Assembly: GCA_016839245.1 (NCBI GenBank)
Contig: JAEOUN010000039.1
Coordinates: 1 to 62,616 of the forward strand
DNA length: 62,616 nt
Direction: 5' to 3'
DNA from: Candidatus Thorarchaeota archaeon
GTDB taxonomy: Archaea > Asgardarchaeota > Thorarchaeia > Thorarchaeales > Thorarchaeaceae
Shown: positions 54,564-62,600 of the stretch, piece after piece
Position numbering within the stretch: position 1 is the stretch's first letter
Layout of the letters: the number at the start of each line of letters is the position of its first letter
Notes under the pieces: model-generated
What the model was told of the DNA's origin: nothing
What the model saw: only the letters and a program-made list of their open reading frames with translations
Database searches by the model: none
Program-made: the position numbers and the translations under genes

Positions 54564-54968
54564 TCAATAGTCTATCACAATTAGATCAGATACAGAGTTA
54601 AAATGAGAGTCCCGAGTTATGAGAGGTAGATTGTGATGCTTAGCTGTTGCAGCTATGATGACATCCGCAAAGGGAATTTTTTTGCCTTGACGAAATAGAC
54701 TAGCATCAATTCGTGCTGCTTCCCGAGCTACCTCAGCAGTATAGTCCAGTTGTTCAAAATGTGCAAGGTCAATCAGGGCTTTACTCAGTTTAGACTTCAG
54801 GGTCTTCTTGTCCATATGATAGTAAAATACCCCTCGAAGATACTCATGAACTGTCACCACAGAGATGGCTTTAACATCGGAACCAGAATCGACTTGTTTT
54901 GCCTTCGTTACAGCACCAAGGTCTCCTTTTATGAGATCGATTAGATATCCAGTGTCAAAGAGCGGCAT
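54564..54968 (-). CDS. VapC toxin (PIN domain)
   Basis: A 134-residue PIN protein using ATG 54968 (MPLFDTGYLIDLIKG); the longer frame to 55022 overlaps the antitoxin gene. Acidic residues Asp5, Glu in VVTVHEYLRG, Asp in FADVIIAATAKHH and Asp/Ser in ITRDSHFN form the active site. A less standard relative than the other three VapCs. Confidence 0.88.
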   Translation of the reverse strand: MPLFDTGYLIDLIKGDLGAVTKAKQVDSGSDVKAISVVTVHEYLRGVFYYHMDKKTLKSKLSKALIDLAHFEQLDYTAEVAREAARIDASLFRQGKKIPFADVIIAATAKHHNLPLITRDSHFNSVSDLIVIDY

Positions 54969-54972
54969 GGTA

Positions 54973-55218
54973 TCATCCCTCAGTCTGTTGAGAGAGCATA
55001 GAAAGAGACCTCTCCTCATCAAGATCTGCCTGTTCTGCCTTTAGTTCCTTCATCCTCATCCATTCTTCAGAACTCATAGTTGCAGTTCCTGCAAGTTCAG
55101 AAATCGCACGTCGTGTTTTAAGGAGTCTTCGAAGATATTCACTGAAACTCTCATCTCTTCTCTTTAGACGCTTAAGTTCTTCATACACATCATCAGCTAC
55201 TGCTATGTTCTTCGCCAT
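54973..55218 (-). CDS. VapB antitoxin
   Basis: An 81-residue antitoxin, MAKNIAVADDVYEELKRLKRRDESFSEYLRRLLKTRRAISEL, with the common archaeal VapB form (I-A-V-x-D-x-V-Y). Basic middle and acidic tail (AEQADLDEERSL). The vapC ATG follows 4 nt after its stop. Confidence 0.86.
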   Translation of the reverse strand: MAKNIAVADDVYEELKRLKRRDESFSEYLRRLLKTRRAISELAGTATMSSEEWMRMKELKAEQADLDEERSLSMLSQQTEG

Positions 55219-55337
55219 CTCTATCATCATACATATGTATATGAATACATATAAACTCAGTTGTCTTTCAAGAGCAGACCCTACTTAGATCTCGATTAGT
55301 TCAGAGGAAATAGACGCAGTTCATGCTTAAGAGAATA

Positions 55338-55477
55338 AAGAAGAGACTTCCACCCAGATAACAAATAGAGAATCCACTAGAATGAGTAAATGGGTGAAAA
55401 ATGAAAGGGTGGCTCAACAACAGCAGGCAAGGGAAAGTTCCCAGTTAACCTGATTCCGTCAGCCCGTACCTCTATCC
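55338..55477 (+). repeat. Array repeat copy J
   Basis: Full left end (GACTTCCACCCAGATAACAA), start region GGGTGAAAAATG and core GGGTGGCTCAACAACAGCAG with the GGGAAAGTTCCC hairpin and CCGTCAGCCCGTACC end. Confidence 0.72.
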
Positions 55478-55758
55478 ATCTGAGATGGATAAAGTAAGAC
55501 ATTTTATTCTGCAGAGGTATCCTTTCAATATGAGTATAAATTGACCCTATTACAAATAGATACGGAGGCAATGGCCATTTCAGCACTTCACATAAGCTGT
55601 AATGTGTTCTAGAACCAGTTTGCTTATAACAAACAATGCATTGCATAAAATATCGACTTCATAATCAGGTATCGATCATCTCAAATTCAATAGCAATATG
55701 AAGAAATAGAAAATATCTGTCAATGGAGTTGAAAATTCGTGGTTAGGAGTAGGAATAA

Positions 55759-55932
55759 TTGAATTCACAGAGAGTAGTATTATGCACATTAGTGATTCTG
55801 ATAGTGATAACACCTGTAATTGCAGTCATCAATTTTGACCTTTCAAAAGAACCAACACTCTGGATTTTAAAGACAGAATCTGGAGATAGCAGTATTGACA
55901 TTGGACTAGACGAGATAAAACTCAGTTTGTAG
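55759..55932 (+). pseudogene. Signal-peptide fragment cut off by in-frame TAG from lipase-like protein
   Basis: From TTG 55759 the frame reads a signal peptide (VVLCTLVILIVITPVIAVI) and 30 further residues, then TAG at 55930-55932. The same frame continues without another stop into the 552-residue lipase-like protein. A CAG to TAG change would explain it. Without this part the lipase has no export signal. GGAG precedes the TTG. Confidence 0.6.
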
Positions 55933-55947
55933 GATACAGTATCAGAT

Positions 55948-57606
55948 ATGAGAATAAGAGAATTTCAAAGTCTGAATTCACTTGACTTAACAGGAGATTA
56001 TGCCATTATAATAGGTCATGGAGTTCCTGAGGGCCTTGAAACTAATGGAAAAACAACACCTTGGAATGAAGTATATACGACCATAAAAGAAGCCTGTCCA
56101 CAACGAGCATTTGTACTGGCATGTTATTCACCGATGGAAGAAGAGATTGTTGGATTCAATGCACCAATTGATGCCAAGGCTGGAGCGTTACTCATTTCTT
56201 GGATGATACACAGCTCATTGGAGTCAATAAAACAAATCAACTTTTGTGTCGAGGACATAGTTACAGCGCAAAGCGAGATGAAATATCCTCTTAATAGATA
56301 TCTATACTTTGTACATGGATACTTTGGGTCTAACGACGACTTCTTAACAATGAGAAATTGGTTTATTGCAAATAATATAGAATATAGCTATTCCGAGATA
56401 AGATACTTTGATTACTTTGAGCATTATGGACTTCAATTACCTGATGATCTTCTTCAAATCAATGCACTTCATTATACTACATCAATTTCTGAATATGCTA
56501 CTCATTTTGCATATGAGTTAACCGATTTGCCCTCTGGGTCGCATGTGTCTATAGTCTCTCACAGTATGGGGGGAATAATCACACGAGAGATGCTTGGACT
56601 TTATAGAGATCATTTAGACACAGAGGGGATTACTATTGACAAAGTCATCACATTAGGGACGCCAAATCATGGAACTTGGATTGCCAATCCAATTAATTCT
56701 TGGGCATTTGTCCTATCTTTAATGGGTGGAGTTTTTGGTAATTATGGACAATATTGGCCTAGTCCAGTTTATTACTCGGTATGTCCAATATCCCCTCTAA
56801 TTATTAATCTAAATGCAGATCCCATGAGTTACTCCTATGATATAGAGTGGTATACTGGAGCAGGCATTGACACACTATTGAGCCCACTCGTTTACGCAAT
56901 TCATTTTGATCAGAGCGACCCATTGGTTGCTGTTGGGAGGGCACACCTTTCGTTCGGAACTACAATTACATCAGAAACCTATGATGGAATTAGCCATATG
57001 GGCTTAATTCAGAATGACGGATCAAGCGGAACATTCTTCGATGTACTTAGCTGGTTGTGTGCAGGTGATGATGATGATGGAGACGGTTTAACAAATGACG
57101 CTGAACTCTATACGTGGAACACCAATCCTTACGATTATGATAGCGACAACGATGCACTCTCGGATTTCGAGGAAGTCATCGAATATAATACAGATCCAAA
57201 TAATCCAAACTCCGATGGTGATGCAATTAACGACGGTACTGAAATTGCTTGGAACTATGATCCTCTAGATAGTTCAAGCCCAATTCAGGCATCATCACTA
57301 ATTCAAAGCTGGCAAGTCGATGAATCATTAATATCTGTAACCGCAAGAAGTCTAGCAGAGGTTTCTAAGGTAGAATTCTATGTACAATACAAGGATAGTT
57401 CGGGAACTTGGACCTCTTATCAATACAAAGGATCAGACTCCTCAGCACCATTCACCAAATCGTGGACATTTCCCTCAGGATATGCTGGAGTCAGAATTAT
57501 GATAAAAGCCTATAATTCGGGAAATATCTATCTAGGATGTGACATTGCATATCAGTATATAGATACAGGTGGTGGGAAACCTGGTGGTGATCCAGTACCT
57601 ATTTGA
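55948..57606 (+). CDS. Secreted lipase/esterase-like protein with calcium-repeat tail
   Basis: A 552-residue protein. The N-terminal half is an alpha/beta-hydrolase of the PGAP1/triacylglycerol lipase type: YFVHGYFGSNDD oxyanion region, nucleophile elbow VSIVSHSMGGIITREM (S-H-S-M-G-G, about 205), TLGTPNHGTW and late Asp/His (e.g. GISHMGL). The C-terminal part has acidic calcium-type repeats (DDDDGDGLTNDAEL, YDSDNDALSDFEEV, NSDGDAINDG) followed by a beta domain. Such proteins are exported, yet the signal peptide lies upstream beyond an in-frame TAG. Confidence 0.75.
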   Translation: MRIREFQSLNSLDLTGDYAIIIGHGVPEGLETNGKTTPWNEVYTTIKEACPQRAFVLACYSPMEEEIVGFNAPIDAKAGALLISWMIHSSLESIKQINFCVEDIVTAQSEMKYPLNRYLYFVHGYFGSNDDFLTMRNWFIANNIEYSYSEIRYFDYFEHYGLQLPDDLLQINALHYTTSISEYATHFAYELTDLPSGSHVSIVSHSMGGIITREMLGLYRDHLDTEGITIDKVITLGTPNHGTWIANPINSWAFVLSLMGGVFGNYGQYWPSPVYYSVCPISPLIINLNADPMSYSYDIEWYTGAGIDTLLSPLVYAIHFDQSDPLVAVGRAHLSFGTTITSETYDGISHMGLIQNDGSSGTFFDVLSWLCAGDDDDGDGLTNDAELYTWNTNPYDYDSDNDALSDFEEVIEYNTDPNNPNSDGDAINDGTEIAWNYDPLDSSSPIQASSLIQSWQVDESLISVTARSLAEVSKVEFYVQYKDSSGTWTSYQYKGSDSSAPFTKSWTFPSGYAGVRIMIKAYNSGNIYLGCDIAYQYIDTGGGKPGGDPVPI

Positions 57607-57634
57607 ATTTAATAAGAAATAAATCACATAGGGA

Positions 57635-58864
57635 ATGAATCGTAATATGGCAAAGGAACTCCCCTTCAAATCACAAAGAATCTATTTCAACTTTGGAACT
57701 GCTTTATTAGCTATTTTCCTTGTATGTGGATGCACAACTTCGATTGTTGCTTTAGTGGATGCAGCAGCTATTGAATCTATGCAGACTCAGACAACAACAT
57801 GGATTTCCCTCGAGAGCGACTACCCTGAAGTAGATTTTCAAGATGTTGAGTTCATCAATTCATCTCACGGATGGATTGTTGGAATATTGTACCCAAACAT
57901 AACTCGAGGAGGTATTATTTTACATACCAAAGATGGAGGAGAGTCTTGGGAAGCTACACTTGTAGATGATACACAGTTGTTTATGCAAATAGACGTAGTG
58001 GATGAGCAGACTCTATGGGTGACAGGACTCGGGTGTCTCTATTTCACAAACGATAGTGGAGAGTCTTGGGATATCTCACTAGTTGGTAATAGTCGACTGT
58101 CTGGAATGAGCACTGTAGAATTCATCAATGAAACACACGGATGGACTGCCACGATGCAGATTCTATACAAAACAACTGATGGTGGCAGGACATGGCAGAA
58201 TGTATCGGGTTGGACCTTTAGCGATAATCCTAGAGATATGCATTTCTTGACTGAGAATGATGTATGGGCAATCGGTTTCAATGGTATCTACCACAGTGAA
58301 GACGGTGGAGAAACATGGAAGCAGGTATTGGATAGAGGTGGGTGGAGTCTTTCATTCCCAGAAAGTAATGTTGCATGGGGAGTCAGTGACAGTCTCCTCC
58401 TCCATATGAGACAGGATCAGACATGGGAGACTCTGCCTATTCCCGGAAGAGTACCATCATTTCGACTTCGATCACCGTATTGTACAGATATTCAGTTCAT
58501 TGATGACCAGCACGGATGGATCGTGGGAACTGAAGTAGCGGTGATGCACACTCCGGATGGAGGTAGAACTTGGTATCAACAATCAGTTCCTACTGACAGA
58601 GGTAATCGAATGATAGCAGTCTGCTTCGTTGATGAGCAACATGGATGGGGTGTGGGATCCGATGGTACTATTCTCAGAACCTCAACAGGAGGTAGTCTTG
58701 ATGCACTTCTTCTCTCGGACCACCAAGATCTCCTATTGATAGCTGTTGGAACCATCGGCGTCATAACTATCATTTCTCTCAGCAGGGTTCTTCGTCGGAG
58801 AAGAAAAAGGAATGACATAATTCAAACGAGTGAAGATATGAAGTCAACTACGGAAATTCTCTAA
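57635..58864 (+). CDS. YCF48/BNR-repeat surface protein with C-terminal anchor
   Basis: A 409-residue protein with an N-terminal hydrophobic signal (about 20-45) and about five repeats of the BNR/YCF48 type, each with a DGG[ER][ST]W Asp-box (e.g. TKDGGESWEA, TTDGGRTWQN, SEDGGETWKQ, TPDGGRTWYQ) and the [HQ]GW[IT][VA] strand. The end has a membrane anchor (LLLIAVGTIGVITIISL) and a basic tail RRRRKR. It forms a beta-propeller outside the cell, perhaps an adhesin or glycan-binding protein. It follows the lipase by 28 nt and may be co-transcribed. Confidence 0.82.
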   Translation: MNRNMAKELPFKSQRIYFNFGTALLAIFLVCGCTTSIVALVDAAAIESMQTQTTTWISLESDYPEVDFQDVEFINSSHGWIVGILYPNITRGGIILHTKDGGESWEATLVDDTQLFMQIDVVDEQTLWVTGLGCLYFTNDSGESWDISLVGNSRLSGMSTVEFINETHGWTATMQILYKTTDGGRTWQNVSGWTFSDNPRDMHFLTENDVWAIGFNGIYHSEDGGETWKQVLDRGGWSLSFPESNVAWGVSDSLLLHMRQDQTWETLPIPGRVPSFRLRSPYCTDIQFIDDQHGWIVGTEVAVMHTPDGGRTWYQQSVPTDRGNRMIAVCFVDEQHGWGVGSDGTILRTSTGGSLDALLLSDHQDLLLIAVGTIGVITIISLSRVLRRRRKRNDIIQTSEDMKSTTEIL

Positions 58865-58909
58865 TGTACTCAATACTTGTGATTTGAGTTCCAAGTTTGA
58901 TATGGACCA

Positions 58910-59135
58910 GACTAGATGAATAACACAACTAGAAAATGAAAAGGGTGGCTCAACAAGAGAGGCTAAGGGCAAGTTTCTGCCGTGTGCTGTGGGCAACCTG
59001 TACGATTGCACCGCATTCCCCGCCGTCGAAGGCCCGTACTTCACTCACAATTCCATAGGAATTGTAAGCAAGCTGCTTCTACCTCTATGAAGTAGAAAAC
59101 ATAGGAGGTGATTGATGGAAGACGAGAATGACTCC
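58910..59135 (+). repeat. Array repeat copy K (long)
   Basis: Same architecture as copy I: start region AGAAAATGAAAAGGGTGGCT, H/K/I-type right sequence, shared tail with TTCTACCTCTATGAAGTAG and GGAGGTGATTGATGG. ORF1 (58936-59058, 40 codons) begins MKRVAQQ and carries PPSKARTSLTIP as in copy E; ORF2 starts MEDE but then changes. Confidence 0.78.
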
Positions 59136-59286
59136 TTTTCATTCACATTATGCAGTGTAAGTCCAATTATCCATCCCGCGATTCGAGATAAGTAGGCTGG
59201 AAAAACAAGTGCAAAGAGAATCAGGGAATTCAAAGCAATAGGTTATTCCTGCACAGCTAGAAATAAAAAACTGAGGGGATGAGCGC

Positions 59287-59694
59287 TCAGTTTGTGACTT
59301 TTACTCTATTCATAGTTCTTTTGAATACCCCCAAGAGTAGTCCAAGCAAGAAGACCCAAGACATATCAAAAATCAAGAAATAAACAATCAATACATTTGG
59401 AAATGGTAATAGGCTCTCAAGATATCGTCTAAAAACAATGAGTACACTCAGTCCTACAAGACCAATTAATGCTGTTGCATAATTTATTCTATGATACATG
59501 GTAAATAACCGATTGATGTTCTCAGAAACAATCCAGACACTCCCGGGCATGAGTAGTATCAGACTAATCATAAACAAGCCATCATTAATGCTTAAATGCT
59601 CAGTTTGAAAGAAACTCATCCAAATCTGGGATCCAAGTCCGATTATGATTAGAAGAAGTCCAAGTGTATTGTAAAACCTAACAGATAATTCCAC
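59287..59694 (-). CDS. Four-span membrane protein, 135 aa
   Basis: About four hydrophobic segments over 135 residues (residues 10-28, 40-60, 72-90, 100-122) with few charges and no known motif. Precedes the glycine-zipper gene in the same direction and could be a dedicated membrane partner or immunity protein. Confidence 0.6.
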   Translation of the reverse strand: MELSVRFYNTLGLLLIIIGLGSQIWMSFFQTEHLSINDGLFMISLILLMPGSVWIVSENINRLFTMYHRINYATALIGLVGLSVLIVFRRYLESLLPFPNVLIVYFLIFDMSWVFLLGLLLGVFKRTMNRVKVTN

Positions 59695-59728
59695 GAGTTT
59701 ATTTCACATCCTTTTGCATGATTCGTAT

Positions 59729-60715
59729 CTATGGATTTCCTAGGCCGGGGGCATCCCAAGCAGTCCAACTTCCAACTCGTAAATAACCTGTTAAAGAGAA
59801 TTGTGCAATCGTTGCGCCCCAACCAAATGGACTCGAGACCAACCACCAGGCGTTCGCCTTAAACCAGTTGAAGAACGCAATTCCAAACCACCAAAAAATA
59901 CAGCCCTGTTCATCTAAGAGAATTGCACCGCTGAAGTATCCGATTAGATATCCAAGAACGCCTCCGATGAGAACCCCTGCGGCAGCGCCAAAAACACCAC
60001 CCACCATGGCACCAAGGGCTGCACCAATTACGGAACATACGAGACTCCATCCTCCCGCGGCCGCAATTTGGGAGAGATCATGGTTTAGTTGATTATGATT
60101 AGCTCGGTTGCCAACTATCCCCCAATCAGCAAAAGTGGGAATTTGATAATAAGTTCTATCTGGATGATGGTACTTGATAAGATATGAGGGTCCAGTTACC
60201 TGTTTCACGCCATCCCACCAAGCATAGGTATATTGAAGAGATGGACTTGAGTAACCTTCTATTGAAGCAGGTTGGCTAGACCTCACTGGGCTGGGGATTG
60301 ATATAGGTGCCAATATGTTGCTATCGAAGACCTGAAGAGATAGCAACTGTCCATCAATGAAAATACTTGTTTGGTACCTTCCAGATTCTTCACTCGACAC
60401 TATAAATTCCAATGTTGATTTTTGGCTATTCATTTCGTATGTCATGAGCATATGCTTCTCAGGTTCAACAATTCTTACAGTTAGAGTTAGATTTCCAAAT
60501 TTCATTACTGAATTTGACCCTTCTTGAGAAAAGTCAGACAATTCAGGACTTACTGCCATTGTTCTCCTGCTTTCTTTAAAAGAACTGGAACCGTAGTTCG
60601 AAACCATTAGGATTCCAGTTATCACAGCAGAAGAAACCAATAGCACCATCGCTATTGATACAATTTTAAGTTTTAACAAAGTTGTACTAGTTCCTCCTAA
60701 AACGACAAAGCCCAT
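59729..60715 (-). CDS. Secreted glycine-zipper protein, 328 aa
   Basis: An N-terminal signal-anchor helix (residues 13-40, KLKIVSIAMVLLVSSAVITGILMV) leads into a beta-rich middle domain of about 170 residues. The C-terminal region has a long glycine-zipper (GAALGAMVGGVFGAAAGVLIGGVL.. about residues 228-260) and then a Trp/aromatic-rich hydrophobic end. Glycine-zippers insert into membranes and occur in pore-forming bacteriocins and toxins. It may be a toxin or envelope protein; the 59287 membrane protein lies 34 nt downstream in the same transcript direction. Confidence 0.65.
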   Translation of the reverse strand: MGFVVLGGTSTTLLKLKIVSIAMVLLVSSAVITGILMVSNYGSSSFKESRRTMAVSPELSDFSQEGSNSVMKFGNLTLTVRIVEPEKHMLMTYEMNSQKSTLEFIVSSEESGRYQTSIFIDGQLLSLQVFDSNILAPISIPSPVRSSQPASIEGYSSPSLQYTYAWWDGVKQVTGPSYLIKYHHPDRTYYQIPTFADWGIVGNRANHNQLNHDLSQIAAAGGWSLVCSVIGAALGAMVGGVFGAAAGVLIGGVLGYLIGYFSGAILLDEQGCIFWWFGIAFFNWFKANAWWLVSSPFGWGATIAQFSLTGYLRVGSWTAWDAPGLGNP

Positions 60716-60771
60716 CTCTAAATGGACTAATCATCCTATAAATTTATTCTCAGGTAAAGACTCCTTAATAT

Positions 60772-60957
60772 TGGCTAATGGAAACCCTGGAAGCATCCAA
60801 AGTACTCACCGAATTAATTAACTCAATTATAGAAGGATTGGAGTCGAATTATGAACCTGCTAAGAAAGAGATAAGAGATATCCTCTCCAAGCGGGGAGTC
60901 TCTAGTAATGTGATAGAGTGGTTGATCATATTATTAATTGGATTCGATGACAAATAG
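60772..60957 (+). CDS. Small helical protein, 61 aa, related to the 61144 protein
   Basis: A TTG-started frame of 61 residues: ANETLEASKVLTELINSIIEGLESN, then AKKEIRDILSKRGVSSNVIEWL. It aligns to the C-terminal third of the 61144 protein (SINSIILGLELNLEPAK..ILNRLGISAFLIEWIFEKL), so the two genes are diverged paralogues or fragments of a repeated helical unit. The stop is at the left edge of repeat copy L. Divergent from the glycine-zipper gene. Confidence 0.5.
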   Translation, partial: WLMETLEASKVLTELINSIIEGLESNYEPAKKEIRDILSKRGVSSNVIEWLIILLIGFDDK

Positions 60958-61068
60958 AAAGTCCACTCACAATAATCAATGGGTGAAAAATGAAAAGGGG
61001 TTGCTCAACAATGACAGGTATTGGGAAAGTTCCCCGAATACCCGACCCCGTCAGCCTATACCCCTATC
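60951..61068 (+). repeat. Array repeat copy L
   Basis: Left end CAAATAGAAAGTCCACTCAC, start region GGGTGAAAAATG and core GGGGTTGCTCAACAATGACA; GGGAAAGTTCCCCGAATACC and CCGTCAGCC end. A 29-codon ORF is open from ATG 60990. Confidence 0.7.
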
Positions 61069-61143
61069 CATCTGATTGATTCGAACAAGTAGTTTATTCT
61101 TTTCTCTAAATATCAATTAAAGGATTATTTAAGTCAAAATACA

Positions 61144-61767
61144 TTGGAATCGATTGATTACAATTCTTTCATGGATGTGGGTTCTTTGAGGAAAAGAGAT
61201 ACTCTTGTCAAAGAGATAAGAAAAGTAGAGAAGGAATTAATCAAACATCCAGCTAGAACTAGACAGGAAATTATTACAGATATTTTTGAGTCGAAGGTGC
61301 GTACGATTAATCTTGAGCCTCCTAAGAATGATGATTGTTTTGTAGTATCACATACCCGTCTATCACGGCTCCTTAGAGAGAGAGGAATATCAGAAGATAT
61401 CGTAGATTCCATTATTGCTGGGATCCAAGAGGACTGTGATGAAGAAGCCATAATAGATATCGTTATAGCTGCCATCGACTCTCCAAATGACTTACAAGAT
61501 TTATCATCGTATAATGATGGTTCAAAATCTTGGCTGGATTTACATTCCTTTTTTGAAATGAGTAAAAAGGATTGGTTACAATGGATAGCTAGAATGTTAG
61601 TAACTGCCAAATTATCTATCGAATCGATAAATTCAATCATATTGGGATTAGAGCTGAATCTTGAACCTGCAAAGAACGTAACTGCACGGATACTTAACAG
61701 ACTTGGAATTTCTGCATTTCTTATTGAGTGGATATTTGAAAAATTAAATGCACAAGATGATGAATGA
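61144..61767 (+). CDS. Helical hypothetical protein with repeated motif, 207 aa
   Basis: A TTG-started 207-residue soluble protein, mainly helical. Two similar units appear: RLSRLLRERGISEDIVDSIIAGIQED (about 77-102) and KNVTARILNRLGISAFLIEWIFEKL (about 178-202), the latter also repeated in the 60772 protein. No membrane segment, cysteine site or known fold. Its position between copies L and M makes it a single-gene module. Confidence 0.6.
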   Translation: MESIDYNSFMDVGSLRKRDTLVKEIRKVEKELIKHPARTRQEIITDIFESKVRTINLEPPKNDDCFVVSHTRLSRLLRERGISEDIVDSIIAGIQEDCDEEAIIDIVIAAIDSPNDLQDLSSYNDGSKSWLDLHSFFEMSKKDWLQWIARMLVTAKLSIESINSIILGLELNLEPAKNVTARILNRLGISAFLIEWIFEKLNAQDDE

Positions 61768-61800
61768 AAATAGGTTCAACTCGTTCTGAATGAAATCAAA

Positions 61801-61885
61801 AAAAATGAAAGGGTGGCTCAACAAGACAGGCAGAGGGAAAGTTCCCAGTTAACCTGACCCCGTCGAAGGCCCGTACCTCTTCCAG
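61801..61885 (+). repeat. Array repeat copy M (last)
   Basis: Core GGGTGGCTCAACAAGACAGG, GGGAAAGTTCCC hairpin, CCCGTCGAAGGCCCGTACC end, almost identical to copy E in this part but lacking the left end. The ORF1 frame here (GGSTRQAEGKFPVNL) is preceded by a stop rather than an ATG. Confidence 0.72.
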
Positions 61886-61971
61886 CTCTGAATGATCGAT
61901 AGTGACATGAAAAGTCAATAATGATTCTAGTCGCGAGGAATTTATAAGTACACAGACATATACATATAATC

Positions 61972-62208
61972 ATGGGGAACAAAACAATATCTGTTTCAGA
62001 CGAAGCATACGCGCGCCTCAAAGCCCGAAAGAAACCCGGCGAGAGCTTCAGCGACACAATAAATCGATTGACTTCGAGGATAAGACTTAGCGAGCTTGCT
62101 GGGGTCTTAGATGAAGATGATATCAGAGTGATTGAGAAAGCAGTCACAGCAATCAGGTCGCAAAGTAAGGATCGGATTAGAGAATTAGTCGCGGAGATGT
62201 CCGAGTAA
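61972..62208 (+). CDS. VapB antitoxin
   Basis: A 78-residue antitoxin (MGNKTISVSDEAYARLKARKKPGESFSDTINRL) of the same type as the other VapBs; the ATG lies about 90 nt right of copy M and TATA-like TTTATAAGT is upstream. The stop overlaps the vapC ATG as TAATG. Confidence 0.88.
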   Translation: MGNKTISVSDEAYARLKARKKPGESFSDTINRLTSRIRLSELAGVLDEDDIRVIEKAVTAIRSQSKDRIRELVAEMSE

Positions 62209-62600
62209 TGCTTCTTGATACATCATTCATCATCGATCTCTTGAGAGGGCAGAAGAAAGCAGTGGATAAGATAAAGATGCTTGAGGCAGAGTCCATAGCT
62301 ACGAACATCTCGTCCCCCTCAATCTTTGAACTGTTCGTTGGAATCAGTCTTACAAAGAAAACATCCTCTGAAAAGAAGAAGATTATGGATGCCTTGGAGT
62401 CGTGGGGTACGTTAGCTCTTGATTCCGAGTGTGCAGCACGTGGTGGACTCATTCATGGTCAATTGATCAAAGAGGGGCAGCCAATTGATCCTGAAGACTC
62501 TATGATTGCAGCGATAGCATTGGTGAACAATGAAATATTACTTACAAAGAACCCAAAACACTTCAGTCGTATTCCTGACCTTAAAATCGAAGAGTATTGA
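62208..62600 (+). CDS. VapC toxin (PIN domain)
   Basis: A 130-residue PIN ribonuclease with Asp in MLLDTSFIIDLLR (4), Glu in SPSIFELFVGIS, Asp in IDPEDSMIAAIAL and TKNPKHFSRI. It is the only VapBC pair in the array transcribed rightward. Complete; ends 16 nt before the window edge. Confidence 0.9.
   Translation: MLLDTSFIIDLLRGQKKAVDKIKMLEAESIATNISSPSIFELFVGISLTKKTSSEKKKIMDALESWGTLALDSECAARGGLIHGQLIKEGQPIDPEDSMIAAIALVNNEILLTKNPKHFSRIPDLKIEEY

Noticed and set aside
55930..55932. Pyrrolysine at the in-frame TAG
   Set aside because: TAG is used as an ordinary stop in other genes here, the enzyme type is not one known to need pyrrolysine, and a nonsense mutation is simpler.
42246..61885. Repeat copies as bacterial-type integron attC sites
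   Set aside because: The core GCTCAAC matches the RYYYAAC box, but no complementary GTTRRRY box is found at a fixed distance to the right in the copies, and no integrase is seen. Only the array-like layout is retained.
42246..61885. Repeat copies as a purely structured non-coding RNA
   Set aside because: Hairpins such as GGGAAAGTTCCC and the TTCTAC/GTAGAA pair are visible, but the GTAGAA stem is not preserved in copy A while codon structure is. Coding explains the A-E comparison better; an additional RNA role is not excluded.
42246..61885. CRISPR array
   Set aside because: Spacing is kilobases with genes between copies, repeats are imperfect and 80-270 nt long, and no Cas gene is present.
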